NCBI GenBank assembly: GCA_020631075.1
Contig: JAHDHX010000004.1
Coordinates: 1-64,000, forward strand
Length of the DNA: 64,000 nt
Origin: Candidatus Altimarinota bacterium
GTDB lineage: Bacteria > Patescibacteriota > Gracilibacteria > UBA4473
Direction of reading: 5' to 3'
This document shows positions 26,101 through 33,585 of the stretch, one piece after another (within the stretch, counting starts at the first letter, position 1; the number at the start of each line of letters is the position of its first letter). Under the pieces are notes generated by a model. The model had not been told where the DNA came from. It was given only the letters and a program-made list of their open reading frames with translations, and did no database searches. A program made the position numbers and the translations under genes.

Positions 26101-26716
26101 TCGGTGCTTGCGCTTCGGACAGGATGAATTCAATTTCTTGTAATTTGTCGATCACGACGGAGAGGTCAGGCGTGGGGTAGCGGGAATTTGAATTGGCTTG
26201 CGGTGAGAGCGCCGAGAGCAGCTGGATGAGCTGCTGGCCGTCAACGTGAAGGTCGAGGAATTTTGCACGGAGGTGCTCGAGGTGCTGGACGTGAAAAAGG
26301 AGCTCTGGCTGGTGGTCAGCGGACTGGCGGTACTGCGCGAGGTAGTCGATGACGGTGTGGGGGTTGACCTGCCCCATGTGCAGTTGCTGCTTGGTGGTCT
26401 TGGCCGTGGCCAGCTGGCGGAGGGTGCGGAGGCTGATCTGGTCACGGAGGAGAGTGAAAATGGTTTGAACTGTTTCTGGGTCTTTGATGCTCAGTTTCCA
26501 GTTATGAGTGTCTCTAATTTCTTCATCTTGGTCCCAGGGGAGGTCAATCTTGTCGTTGCCCAGGGCGGCGTAGAGGGCCTCGTGGATGGCAATCAGTACC
26601 TCGCTGCTGATACCCTCAAGGTTGGCTTCAGGGCCCTTTTCGACCGTCTTGACCAAAGTGAGGAAGGCTTGCTGGGCAGAAGGGCAGTCGAGGGTGGGTT
26701 TGGTGGGGCGGGGCAT
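23147..26716 (-). CDS. Giant hypothetical protein, 1189 aa
   Basis: Not recognised. Predominantly helical with no signal peptide or clear membrane segment. The N-terminal two thirds (about 1-660) are encoded by GC-rich DNA and are Ala/Leu/Gln-rich. The remaining third (about 23147-24720) is AT-rich and Asn/Lys/Glu/Phe-rich, with a charged coiled-coil-like stretch (about 665-720: RQDRQERLNADKRMEEDIEF). The composition switch inside one ORF recurs in the 29949 and 31006 genes. ATG 26716 is preceded on the minus strand by an AT-rich promoter-like segment (GATTATAAG). It is monocistronic. It may be a structural or effector-like protein; no function can be assigned. Confidence 0.8.
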   Translation of the reverse strand: MPRPTKPTLDCPSAQQAFLTLVKTVEKGPEANLEGISSEVLIAIHEALYAALGNDKIDLPWDQDEEIRDTHNWKLSIKDPETVQTIFTLLRDQISLRTLRQLATAKTTKQQLHMGQVNPHTVIDYLAQYRQSADHQPELLFHVQHLEHLRAKFLDLHVDGQQLIQLLSALSPQANSNSRYPTPDLSVVIDKLQEIEFILSEAQAPMKKTSIDGILAERLTDFTASVPPAQLLPLVCQLLPALAPTPKVLTPLLDALAAAHDSGQLLPALDGLRQRDPATYFQFYHSGQWAHALTAALPHVTPAQQNVLTALTHIALQQRADAPASLLTHQLTQHPDEAATTLTRALTEVQSLLGDSEFSRLTPGAAFITKSQQIGTALAALPTEAEAAITPQLQSFYDITLKPRIQAFFQQDTTRYTTLTSHSQHSNHPRNYQSHERIQLNGTDYTPDTDQSMFQFVPAFAQLFEQLLRFGVLSRNATTGALQAFLEATQPHGLMPHRRHGRNRFDSPLSGTRALLDDPALYALALRLRQQEDATTTDPDNPTKQFFAQLPFLRGSDNVFQGLNLSRADLTKAETLFGGPIPRQLSSQDFNYILKSSSPDQQKALLQLDLSENNPNAQQQILELYNLQDRYDNLPISYKPDGKLSHWQQQVAYHVRQFKKAEEARQDRQERLNADKRMEEDIEFKKNAYKDTKMYKQLKNLKDKIEAEKARIVRRDLFVHNYYYNFKNWLESDGIVLNNFHNYNFEEIIKCKNADELMLQEKANLEYVKKYITHTLDMAEHNKLEPIGISTEHEFYPLLQHANEVLTQALLNYPETSNTDENRTYAPDAKTENPEPLLSFWLNVHTHFTSWELDTYPNGLAYTDIEDFLFYIKLEKIPEGFTSDDWQIFSRITEFLRNISLQNNNNFNDEYEEFLLSGDNEFFKNCMNVTNRLSDIHREQLSKENATQLDDSSLELINNIELESLKDFWNTKYDQFKNWNTKNFGDFTSFTRQEFFSLVSPGHASAEELKELEIHAKKIYWFITDCFRDADDFGHLSEFIHDYSICSDDPFYSHAKEVVTHLETIIRKEIFKKNISINKYFHDNPKNEVVQTFPKEHREDFFSYIQLVFIYLFEEPLDLSEDEFLSLCNLEKLNDTEYIKNNQEIIEAFIHFMKSMPQQTSGVYRNTSTEIKNECVDIAQKYKEVLDAM

Positions 26717-26927
26717 GGATATGTTCTTATAATCGTTGTATTTATAGCTTCTGTGGGGTCAGTGTCAAATGTGGTTACAGTGAATTAAAGGAGTGGTTGT
26801 ATTGGGGTTTTAGGAGGGTGCGGATAAAAAAATGCTGTGAATATGAAGAGTGGTAAAATATGACCCTGCGTGTCAGAGCAGGTGTGGGAGGCTTCTGGGG
26901 ATTGGTAATATGTACGCTTTGCACTTT

Positions 26928-28430
26928 TTAGCCGTAGAGCATTTTCATGGCTTCCTCGGCGGACATATCGCCGAAGTCGTCCTGTGGCTGCTGGGCGGGG
27001 TCGTCGGTGCCGCGGACGGAGGGGGTGAAGCCAGCCATGTTGGACATGGACGTATTCGTCGTGGCGTTGGGGGTTTGTTTCTTTTTGACGAGCTTGTAGA
27101 CTTCCTCCAGTGAGGTGTCGCCGTCGAGGGCCTTAATGATGCCGTCTTGCTCAAGCGTGATCATGCCTTGCTCCTGCGCGATGCGGTGGAGCTCATACGC
27201 GGGGAGGCCCTCCAAGATGCTGGCTTTCATTTTTTGGTCCATGGTGAGGATCTCATAAATCCCACATCGGCCTTTGTAGCCTTTGCCCTCACACTGGGGG
27301 CAGCCGCCTTGTTTGGGGCCGTAAAATACGGGGTCGTTGAGCAGGCCCATGTCGAACCCTGGGTAGGGCTTGAAGTGTTCGAAGGCTTTTTGGATAATCT
27401 TTTTCCCTTCCTCGGACGGGGGGGCCGCCACCTTGCAGTGCGGACACAAACGCCGCGCGAGCCGCTGGGCGATGATGAGATTAATGGCGGCGGAGAGGAG
27501 AAAGTCGGGGACTTTCATGTTTAAGATACGCGTGATGGTCTGGACGGCGGAGTTGGTGTGGATGGTGGACAAGACCAGATGCCCCGTGAGGGCGGCTTCG
27601 ATGGCGATGTCTATGGTCTCTCGGTCTCGGATCTCACCGACCATGATGACGTCGGGGTCCTGCCGTAGGGCCGTCCGCAGGCCCGCGGCGAAGGTATAGT
27701 TGATATGGGGGCGGATCTGGGACTGGTTGAGGCCTTCCATTTGGTTTTCGATCGGGTCCTCGAAGGTCATGACGTTGCGCTCGGGAGTATTAAGCACGGT
27801 CATCGACGAATACATGGTGGTGGTTTTCCCTGAACCTGTGGGGCCTGAAGTGAGGATGATGCCGTTGGGTTCGGCGAGGGCGGCCATGAAACGCTGGAGG
27901 TTACGCCCGGTGATGCCGAGCTGGTCGAGGGTGGGAATTTTTTTTGATTTATCGAGCACCCGCATAACGACCTTCTCGCCGTTGACGGTGGGGAGGGTGG
28001 AGACCCGTAGGTCGACTTCTGTCTCGCCGATGAAGGTGGAAATGCGGCCGTCTTGCGGGATGCGGGACTCGTCGATCTTGAGGTTCGACATGATTTTGAT
28101 CTTCGACACTACCCCTGGGTGGAGGTTGTGTGGGTACTCGACGATGATCTGTAGGACGCCGTCGACCCGCACGCGCATCCGCACGACGGTGCGGTTGGGC
28201 TCAATGTGGATGTCGGAGGCGCCTTTGTCGAGGGCGTATTGCATGATGGACTCGATCATGTCGGGGATGTTGCCGCTGATGATCGCGTTGCGGAGCTTCT
28301 GGGCGGTGAGGCTGCTGGCGGCGGGGGCCTGTGCTGCCTGCGGTGTGGGCTGCGCGTGCGGTCGGGCGGCGGGTGCGGCAGTCGGCGGTGTCGGGGGGGT
28401 CTGGGGGGTGGGTTGAGCGTCGGGGGTCAT
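26928..28430 (-). CDS. pilB: Type IV pilus assembly ATPase PilB/GspE family
   Basis: 500 residues. It starts with a Pro/Ala/Gln-rich tail (1-40) instead of the usual N-terminal GspE domain. Next come KGASDIHIEP, Walker A GPTGSGKTTT (196-205), the Asp box around MTFEDPIE, Walker B DPDVIMVGEIRD (258-269) and the His box STIHTNSA. A tetracysteine zinc site follows (CPHC 329-332, CPQC 377-380, ending GRCGIYE), diagnostic for PilB/GspE rather than PilT. It powers pilin polymerisation at the cytoplasmic face. It is divergent from pilC at 28625. A C-terminal tail (about 450-500) is Asn/Thr/Gln-rich. No PilT is in the window. Confidence 0.95.
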   Translation of the reverse strand: MTPDAQPTPQTPPTPPTAAPAARPHAQPTPQAAQAPAASSLTAQKLRNAIISGNIPDMIESIMQYALDKGASDIHIEPNRTVVRMRVRVDGVLQIIVEYPHNLHPGVVSKIKIMSNLKIDESRIPQDGRISTFIGETEVDLRVSTLPTVNGEKVVMRVLDKSKKIPTLDQLGITGRNLQRFMAALAEPNGIILTSGPTGSGKTTTMYSSMTVLNTPERNVMTFEDPIENQMEGLNQSQIRPHINYTFAAGLRTALRQDPDVIMVGEIRDRETIDIAIEAALTGHLVLSTIHTNSAVQTITRILNMKVPDFLLSAAINLIIAQRLARRLCPHCKVAAPPSEEGKKIIQKAFEHFKPYPGFDMGLLNDPVFYGPKQGGCPQCEGKGYKGRCGIYEILTMDQKMKASILEGLPAYELHRIAQEQGMITLEQDGIIKALDGDTSLEEVYKLVKKKQTPNATTNTSMSNMAGFTPSVRGTDDPAQQPQDDFGDMSAEEAMKMLYG

Positions 28431-28588
28431 GGGAGGTTGGGGGGGTGAGTGTGTGTTGGGTCAAAAAAAATGGTGCCCCGTGCCGACTGTTGGCGGTGGG
28501 GGGTGTGCTGTTGGGGTAGTATACCTGAGGTGGGGGGGGGCTGTCGAGTGAGGATCCCCATATGACTGGCAATCATGGCGGGGGGCAC

Positions 28589-28624
28589 TTGTGGTGGGGG
28601 GAGGAATGGGGGTATAATGTACAG
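28589..28624 (+). promoter_or_regulatory. pilC promoter, apparently leaderless
   Basis: TTGTGG (28589-28594), an 18-nt spacer and a consensus TATAAT (28613-28618). The pilC ATG begins only 6 nt after the -10 box, so the start codon would be at the 5' end of the mRNA. Confidence 0.7.
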
Positions 28625-29944
28625 ATGGCTGACCCCCTAACTGTACAGATGCCCACCGTGGCCAGTGCGCCACCCCCGCTGGGGGAGGGGCAGTCCCCTC
28701 CCCTTGCCAGTGCGGGGAGCAATGCAGGGGCGGTCGTGATGCCCGCCATGCCGGCGGCGCCTGCGCCAGTGGCCAAGAAGGGGGGGGAGGAGATATTTTT
28801 TGAAATACGGGACAGTGACGCGCGACGCCAGAGTGACGAGCGGCGCTATGACCTGACGAACCTGCGTGAACTCTATGCGTTTGTGAATGACTGGGTGGTG
28901 AACCAGAGTGGGATCAAACTGGAAGAAAAGTTGCGGGTGTTTGAGATGCTGTCGGGGATCATTAATGCGGGGGTGAGTGTGAATGAGGCGCTGGATATGC
29001 TGGTGGATCAGATCACGAATGAAAAGCTGAAGCGCACGCTGGCGGACATACACATCCTGATAGATGACGGAGAGAGCCTGGCGGACGCGATGGCGCGGAA
29101 CCCTGATATATTTGATCATCCGACGTGTAGCATCATCCGCGCGGGGGAGAAGTCGGGGAAGCTCAATGAGGTGCTGGTGGAGCTGTCGCGGCAGTATGGG
29201 CGGATGGATTCGATCCGCAAGAAGGTCAAAAGTGTGATGACGTACCCAGTGATAGTCATGGTGGTGATGCTGCTGCTGGGGGCGGTGGTGATGATATTTG
29301 TGGTGCCGAAGCTGATCGGGCTGTTTGAGGGGGCGGACAACCTGCCGCTGCCGACGCGGATCATGATCGGGATGAGTGACTTCCTGATCGGGAACCCTGT
29401 GCTCATCACGCTGGCGGGTCTGGGGCTGGGGCTGGGGTGGGTGCTCTTCAAGCGGAGTAAGGCGGGGAGTCGGGCCATCGCGCAGATGATGATGCGGTTG
29501 CCCGTGGTGGGGAGTGTGTATAAGGGGTCTATCCTCAGTCGGTTGACGCGGATGCTGAGCTTTCTGATCAATGCCGGGTTGCCGATCGTCGAGAGCATAA
29601 AAATCGTGGCGGATATTGCGGGGGATCCGATATACCGCGAGAAGCTGCTGCTGGCGAGTGATGACCTGACGAAGGGGATCATGCTGGCGGAGAACCTAGC
29701 GGATGATCAGCGGTACTTCCCGCGGATGCTGGTGGACATGGTGGCGATCGGGGAGAAGACGGCCAACCTGGAACAGGTGATGGGGAAGGTGGCGGACTTC
29801 TATGATGATGAGCTGGAAAGGATCATCGGGACGCTGTCCAAGGCGCTAGAGCCTTTGATCATTATGGTGATCGGGGTGGGGGTGGTGTTTATGATCTTGG
29901 CGATTTATCTGCCGATATTGCAGATCAATGAGACGGTGGTTTAG
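28625..29944 (+). CDS. pilC: Type IV pilus inner-membrane platform protein PilC/GspF family
   Basis: 439 residues from ATG 28625 (MADPLTVQMP). A Pro/Ala-rich tail (about 1-60) is followed by two T2SSF repeats. The first contains FEMLSGIINAGVSVNEALDM and IRAGEKSGKLNEVL; the second contains LTRMLSFLINAGLPIVESI and VAIGEKTANLEQVM. Three hydrophobic segments include VIVMVVMLLLGAVVMIFVVP and LIIMVIGVGVVFMILAIYLP. PilC couples the PilB motor to the growing pilus. It is divergent from pilB and ends 4 bp before the stop of the convergent 29949 gene. The in-frame ATG at 28562 lies upstream of the promoter and is not used if the promoter call is right. Confidence 0.95.
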   Translation: MADPLTVQMPTVASAPPPLGEGQSPPLASAGSNAGAVVMPAMPAAPAPVAKKGGEEIFFEIRDSDARRQSDERRYDLTNLRELYAFVNDWVVNQSGIKLEEKLRVFEMLSGIINAGVSVNEALDMLVDQITNEKLKRTLADIHILIDDGESLADAMARNPDIFDHPTCSIIRAGEKSGKLNEVLVELSRQYGRMDSIRKKVKSVMTYPVIVMVVMLLLGAVVMIFVVPKLIGLFEGADNLPLPTRIMIGMSDFLIGNPVLITLAGLGLGLGWVLFKRSKAGSRAIAQMMMRLPVVGSVYKGSILSRLTRMLSFLINAGLPIVESIKIVADIAGDPIYREKLLLASDDLTKGIMLAENLADDQRYFPRMLVDMVAIGEKTANLEQVMGKVADFYDDELERIIGTLSKALEPLIIMVIGVGVVFMILAIYLPILQINETVV

Positions 29945-29948
29945 GGGG

Positions 29949-31028
29949 TCAGGAAAAGCACTGGCTTAGCCTCATGAGGAAATCTTGGTATGTGGTGTTT
30001 TTTTTGTTGCTTAGGGGAAGGCGTTTAATCTCAAAGCTAAGATTTTTCTTATTATTTTTATTATCTTCCCAGAATGTGATTATAATAAGCTCTCTAGATG
30101 AGGTGAAATTTATTTTTTCTATTACACTATTTTTTCTTGCAGATTTTACTAAATTTTTGTGTTTATTAGGTGTTCCAAAAAACCAACCTGTAACCCAATT
30201 TGATACAACAAACTCCCGACTATGAATTTCATGTGCTGAAACTACTTTTACAATGTCAGCTATTATTTCAGAATACTTTTTATCAAAATATTTTTGAATG
30301 AGAATGATTACACTCATTTCAACGCTAAAATTAAAATCAGACAGCTTCACTCTGACCTGCTGATTAATGTTAGAATAAAAAATATTGATGATTTCATTCT
30401 TATTAAAATCGAACTCACAAAGACCATTAGATTTAATTAATTTAGTTAAATCAAGTTTATAAAGCTCGGTAAACACGTCTGGGGTTAACCCCATAGCGGT
30501 AAAGTTGGGGGCGATGGTCCAGTCTAGGCCGCCTGCGCGGGATGCCATTTCTGGGTGGGGGATCTTTGGGAGCTGGTCCGAAACTGGTGGGAGGGTTACT
30601 TCATTCATTTCGACCTTACGCTGCTGGGCAATGGTTTGCTGGGTGGCGATTTGGGCTTTGGTGATGTCGCCCAGGAGCTGGATCAAATGGTCGATGTGCA
30701 GGGGCAGGCCCGTGGTGGGGTCGATGAGCTCGGCGAGGGTGGTTTTTAGCTTGGCGAGGTCGGGGTTGCCGTCGGGGTTGGTTTCGAGGGTGCTGAGGTG
30801 GCCCAGAACGGAGTCCTGGGTCTCAGCTTTGTAGGCTTCGATCTGCCGTAGGTGCTGGACGATGATGGCGTAGAGGTAGGGCGCCTGGCGGACGAACGTT
30901 TGGATCTGGGCGATGGCGACGCGGGCGTCAATGTTCTCAGATTTCAGCTCGGAAACTTTGTCGGGCCATTGGTCGCGGTCGCTGGGGACTTTATCGAGGA
31001 TTTCGTCACCGTCGAGGGGGGAGGGCAT
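29949..31028 (-). CDS. Hypothetical protein, paralogue of the 31006 gene
   Basis: 359 residues, not recognised. It aligns with its upstream neighbour (31006-32112) over the middle: NPDGNPDLAKLKTTL vs DPDGNENLATLKAYT, then LPLHIDHLIQLL vs LPLQFLERTLEL, then VTLPPVSDQLPK vs ITLPPLFSGQLPK, and at the end TTYQDFLMRLSQ vs TSYRHFLASLSQ. Soluble, helical N-terminus; the C-terminal half (29970-30480) is AT-rich and Lys/Asn/Ile-rich. The start overlaps the end of the upstream paralogue by 23 bp, so the two are probably one operon. Function unknown. Confidence 0.8.
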   Translation of the reverse strand: MPSPLDGDEILDKVPSDRDQWPDKVSELKSENIDARVAIAQIQTFVRQAPYLYAIIVQHLRQIEAYKAETQDSVLGHLSTLETNPDGNPDLAKLKTTLAELIDPTTGLPLHIDHLIQLLGDITKAQIATQQTIAQQRKVEMNEVTLPPVSDQLPKIPHPEMASRAGGLDWTIAPNFTAMGLTPDVFTELYKLDLTKLIKSNGLCEFDFNKNEIINIFYSNINQQVRVKLSDFNFSVEMSVIILIQKYFDKKYSEIIADIVKVVSAHEIHSREFVVSNWVTGWFFGTPNKHKNLVKSARKNSVIEKINFTSSRELIIITFWEDNKNNKKNLSFEIKRLPLSNKKNTTYQDFLMRLSQCFS

Positions 31029-32112
31029 GGGGGATGAAATTTGAGTGAATGAACTGACTGAGGGACGCGAGGAAGTGGCGGTAGGAGGTGTTTTGGGTGT
31101 TTATTTTTTCTTCATATTTTTTTAGATAGTGATAGGCGAGTTGATTGGGATTTTCAGTATCAACTTTTATGTGAATATTTTTATTTGTAAATATGTTGAT
31201 ATTGGTTTTTTGAGGCTGAAGGAACTCTGATTTGGGGCCTTGGGCCTTGGTGTCGTAGCCCAGGCCGTCACGCCAGACAGAGTAGCCGCGGTAGCGATGT
31301 ACGTCGGTCACAAGCAGGATGAGATGTTTGATAAATGTTTCACGGGTTATGTCGGGGTAAACGTGCTGGAAGAGGTTTTCGACTTCTTCGTCAACGGAGA
31401 CGTATGTCTTGGTTGAAGAGTCATCAAATTTTTTTGAAAAATTCATAATATAGTATTTTTCTTTTTCATCGTTTATTACCTCACGAAGTGTGAAAGGCAT
31501 GGGTTGGTTTCGGTGTAGTTCTTTTGTCCAGAAGGGGGTGAGGTCGTAGTCAGGGTGGGTGAGCTGGGTGATGAAGTCGGCGGTGTAGCCGCGGCGCATG
31601 AAGTGCGGGCAGAGCTGCCACTGGCCAGCGAGGTAGTCAAGGTGGGCGGTGGGGGTGGAGGCCTCAACCTTCGGAAGCTGGCCAGAAAAGAGTGGTGGGA
31701 GGGTGATGTCCTCCAGCTTGACGGCCTGGCCCGAGGTGGCGGACTGAGTGTCGGCGATGACGGCTTTCTGGGCTAACTCCAGCGTGCGCTCGAGGAATTG
31801 CAGCGGGAGGATGACGCCGTTGGTCTGGTCAGCCATGGCGTCGGTGTAGGCTTTGAGTGTGGCGAGGTTTTCATTGCCATCGGGGTCGAGCCCCGAGACA
31901 AATGACAAGTTGCCTGGTTGGTCTGACTTGAGCTGCTGGTGTCGCTGGTGGTAGTCGGTGAGTTGCTGGGCGATGATCTTGTATAAAATACCTTGGGTGG
32001 TGATGCTCTGACGCAGAAGCTCAACCGCTTCGCGGCCTGTGAGGTCCAAGTGACCGAGGGCGTCGAGGTGGGCTTTTTCTTCGGGGGTGAGGTCGAGCTG
32101 GTTGGGGTTCAT
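31006..32112 (-). CDS. Hypothetical protein, paralogue of the 29949 gene
   Basis: 368 residues, not recognised, first gene of a two-gene unit. Helical, soluble N-terminal half with DPDGNENLATLK and LEDITLPPLFSGQLPK conserved in the partner. The C-terminal half (about 31080-31500) is AT-rich and Lys/Asn/Tyr-rich. Upstream on the minus strand, TTGACATATAGCAATTATTC gives a plausible -35 with an AT-rich downstream segment. Tandem duplication and divergence are evident from the aligned blocks. No signal peptide. Confidence 0.8.
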   Translation of the reverse strand: MNPNQLDLTPEEKAHLDALGHLDLTGREAVELLRQSITTQGILYKIIAQQLTDYHQRHQQLKSDQPGNLSFVSGLDPDGNENLATLKAYTDAMADQTNGVILPLQFLERTLELAQKAVIADTQSATSGQAVKLEDITLPPLFSGQLPKVEASTPTAHLDYLAGQWQLCPHFMRRGYTADFITQLTHPDYDLTPFWTKELHRNQPMPFTLREVINDEKEKYYIMNFSKKFDDSSTKTYVSVDEEVENLFQHVYPDITRETFIKHLILLVTDVHRYRGYSVWRDGLGYDTKAQGPKSEFLQPQKTNINIFTNKNIHIKVDTENPNQLAYHYLKKYEEKINTQNTSYRHFLASLSQFIHSNFIPHALPPRR

Positions 32113-32222
32113 GGTGGGTTGATAGCGGAATAATTGCTATATGTCAATAATCAGTTTTATTTATACCTTGGCCAAAGATGTGTTATACTCGAAAGTGAAC
32201 GTACACACTAACAAATACACAC

Positions 32223-32492
32223 ATGTGGTTTTGGATATTGTTTCTGGGGTATTTTCTTCTCTTTCACCAGGAGGGGCGGAAGATAGGGAAGGCGCTGCTG
32301 GGGGGGCTGCGGGAAGTGATACACTCGACCAAGCACGCGCAAGCCGGCGAGCCGCCACGGGCGGGGAGCCACCGCCACATGGAAGAGCCGACGTGCTACC
32401 GCCCAGACACCAATGCACGCTGTCAGACGACAAAACTCGGGAAGGTGAAGTATGACCGCCACGGAGTGGCCAAGCCTTTTGCTGGTGAATAG
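32223..32492 (+). CDS. Small membrane protein of the CYRP...GVAKPF family (copy 1)
   Basis: 89 residues. One N-terminal membrane helix (MWFWILFLGYFLLF), a basic linker, then a 29-residue C-terminal block of pattern CYRPx4RCxTTx5Yx4GVAKPF. The same block with the same spacing ends the next ORF (32495). Two conserved Cys suggest metal binding or a disulfide; topology is probably N-out/C-in, but not certain. Not recognised as a known family. A TATACT at about 32180 upstream could be the -10 box. It ends 2 nt before the next start. Confidence 0.7.
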   Translation: MWFWILFLGYFLLFHQEGRKIGKALLGGLREVIHSTKHAQAGEPPRAGSHRHMEEPTCYRPDTNARCQTTKLGKVKYDRHGVAKPFAGE

Positions 32493-32494
32493 AC

Positions 32495-32779
32495 ATGATA
32501 GAAGTCCTCAAAACGGTTGCGGAGAGCGTGGGGTGGGAGTTTGTGGTGTTTGTGCTGGTGATGACGGGGGTGCCACTGGTGCTGACGCTGCGGGTGCTGG
32601 GGTTGATATTTGGCACGATGTGGGGAGGACGCGGCCCAGCCACAGGGCAACGGCGCAGTGTGAAAGACGGGGGGGAGGCGCGGTGCTATCGCCCAGCGGA
32701 TGAGCAACGGTGTGACACGACCAGGGTCGAGCACTATGCGCGGGACAACCGTGGGGTGGCCAAGCCGTTTGGGATGTGA
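32495..32779 (+). CDS. Small membrane protein of the CYRP...GVAKPF family (copy 2)
   Basis: 94 residues. A membrane segment (FVVFVLVMTGVPLVLTLRVL) is followed by a basic linker and the block CYRPADEQRCDTT...YARDNRGVAKPF, colinear with the preceding ORF's C-terminus. The spacing between the ORFs is 2 nt, consistent with one transcript and tandem duplication. Function unknown. Confidence 0.72.
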   Translation: MIEVLKTVAESVGWEFVVFVLVMTGVPLVLTLRVLGLIFGTMWGGRGPATGQRRSVKDGGEARCYRPADEQRCDTTRVEHYARDNRGVAKPFGM

Positions 32780-32809
32780 GGGGGATATGTTTCTTAAAAA
32801 TCTTAAAAC

Positions 32810-33316
32810 ATGAGTTGGATGTGGTTGCTGTTGATCGGGGTGGGGGCGTTTGTGGTGTTTGCGGTGGTGCCGCTAGTGGCGCTAAAACACAGTGTGCCAC
32901 AACAGCGACAAGACCATGAAGCGTGGCAGCGGGGGCTGCTGGGGGAGTATGGGGCGGTGCTGCGCGAGTGTACGAACCTGAGCCAGCTGTCGCAGCGCTG
33001 GGGGCGGGGTGACAATGGGATAGTCAAAGATGAGCCGACGTGGATGTGTGATGAGGGGCTGATAGTCGGGAGTGAGATCGATGATGAGCGGGTGATCCTC
33101 ATCCCCTGGGGGGACCTGACCCACCGTGGGCAGCGGGTGCACAAGTGGCCGAGAATGGTAGAGATGGCTGATAATTTTGATTATCAAGCAAGAATGAGAA
33201 TGATGCCTGATGGGCAAGAGCACCTGCTGGAGATAGCGCGACGGAGTGGACGCGAGACCCTGCTGGTGGTGACGACCGACGCGGATGCGGAGCGGCTGCT
33301 GGCGCGGTTTGCTTAG
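32810..33316 (+). CDS. Hypothetical membrane-anchored protein, 168 aa
   Basis: One N-terminal transmembrane helix (LLLIGVGAFVVFAVVPLVAL) and a soluble domain, probably cytoplasmic, with ILIPWGDLTHRGQR and a C-terminal LLVVTTDADAERLLARFA. It resembles membrane-anchored PH-like or DUF proteins only in outline and is not recognised. It lies 31 bp after the CYRP pair and is likely in the same operon. Its TAG stop (33314-33316) is the first TAG of a palindromic element (33314-33506), so the present C-terminus may have been set by that element. Confidence 0.7.
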   Translation: MSWMWLLLIGVGAFVVFAVVPLVALKHSVPQQRQDHEAWQRGLLGEYGAVLRECTNLSQLSQRWGRGDNGIVKDEPTWMCDEGLIVGSEIDDERVILIPWGDLTHRGQRVHKWPRMVEMADNFDYQARMRMMPDGQEHLLEIARRSGRETLLVVTTDADAERLLARFA

Positions 33317-33506
33317 GCAGTGTTAACAGAACGGTGTCAATGAAGTGATAGATTGAAAAAAGAAGTCTCGAACAAAAATGAATCTTTTTCGCGAGGGGGC
33401 GCTTGAGAACTGCAAAAGGTACGAAGGTACCTTTTACAAACCTCGCACTACCCTCACAAAAAATCTCCTATTTTTGTTGCGAGACCGTTCATGTTAACAC
33501 TACCTA
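33314..33506. mobile_element. Palindromic ~190-bp element, copy A (MITE-like)
   Basis: Terminal inverted repeats: left TAGGCAGTGTTAACAGAACGG, right reading outward TAGGTAGTGTTAACATGAACGG. The interior has AATCTTTTT on the left arm and AAAATCTCCT on the right arm, as in the other copies, and a central perfect stem AAAAGGTAC-GAAG-GTACCTTTT. No ORF inside. It starts at the stop codon of the 32810 ORF. Confidence 0.8.
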
Positions 33507-33585
33507 GAATTAGGAAGTGATAGAACTTGTGCTGTGATATGCTTTTGGGTATTTACAGGGTGAAAAATTTATAACTCTGTAAAAA

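Noticed and set aside
32141-32455. 104-codon plus frame overlapping the CYRP copy-1 ORF
   Set aside because: The 32223 frame encodes the block shared with copy 2, so the overlapping frame is a shadow.
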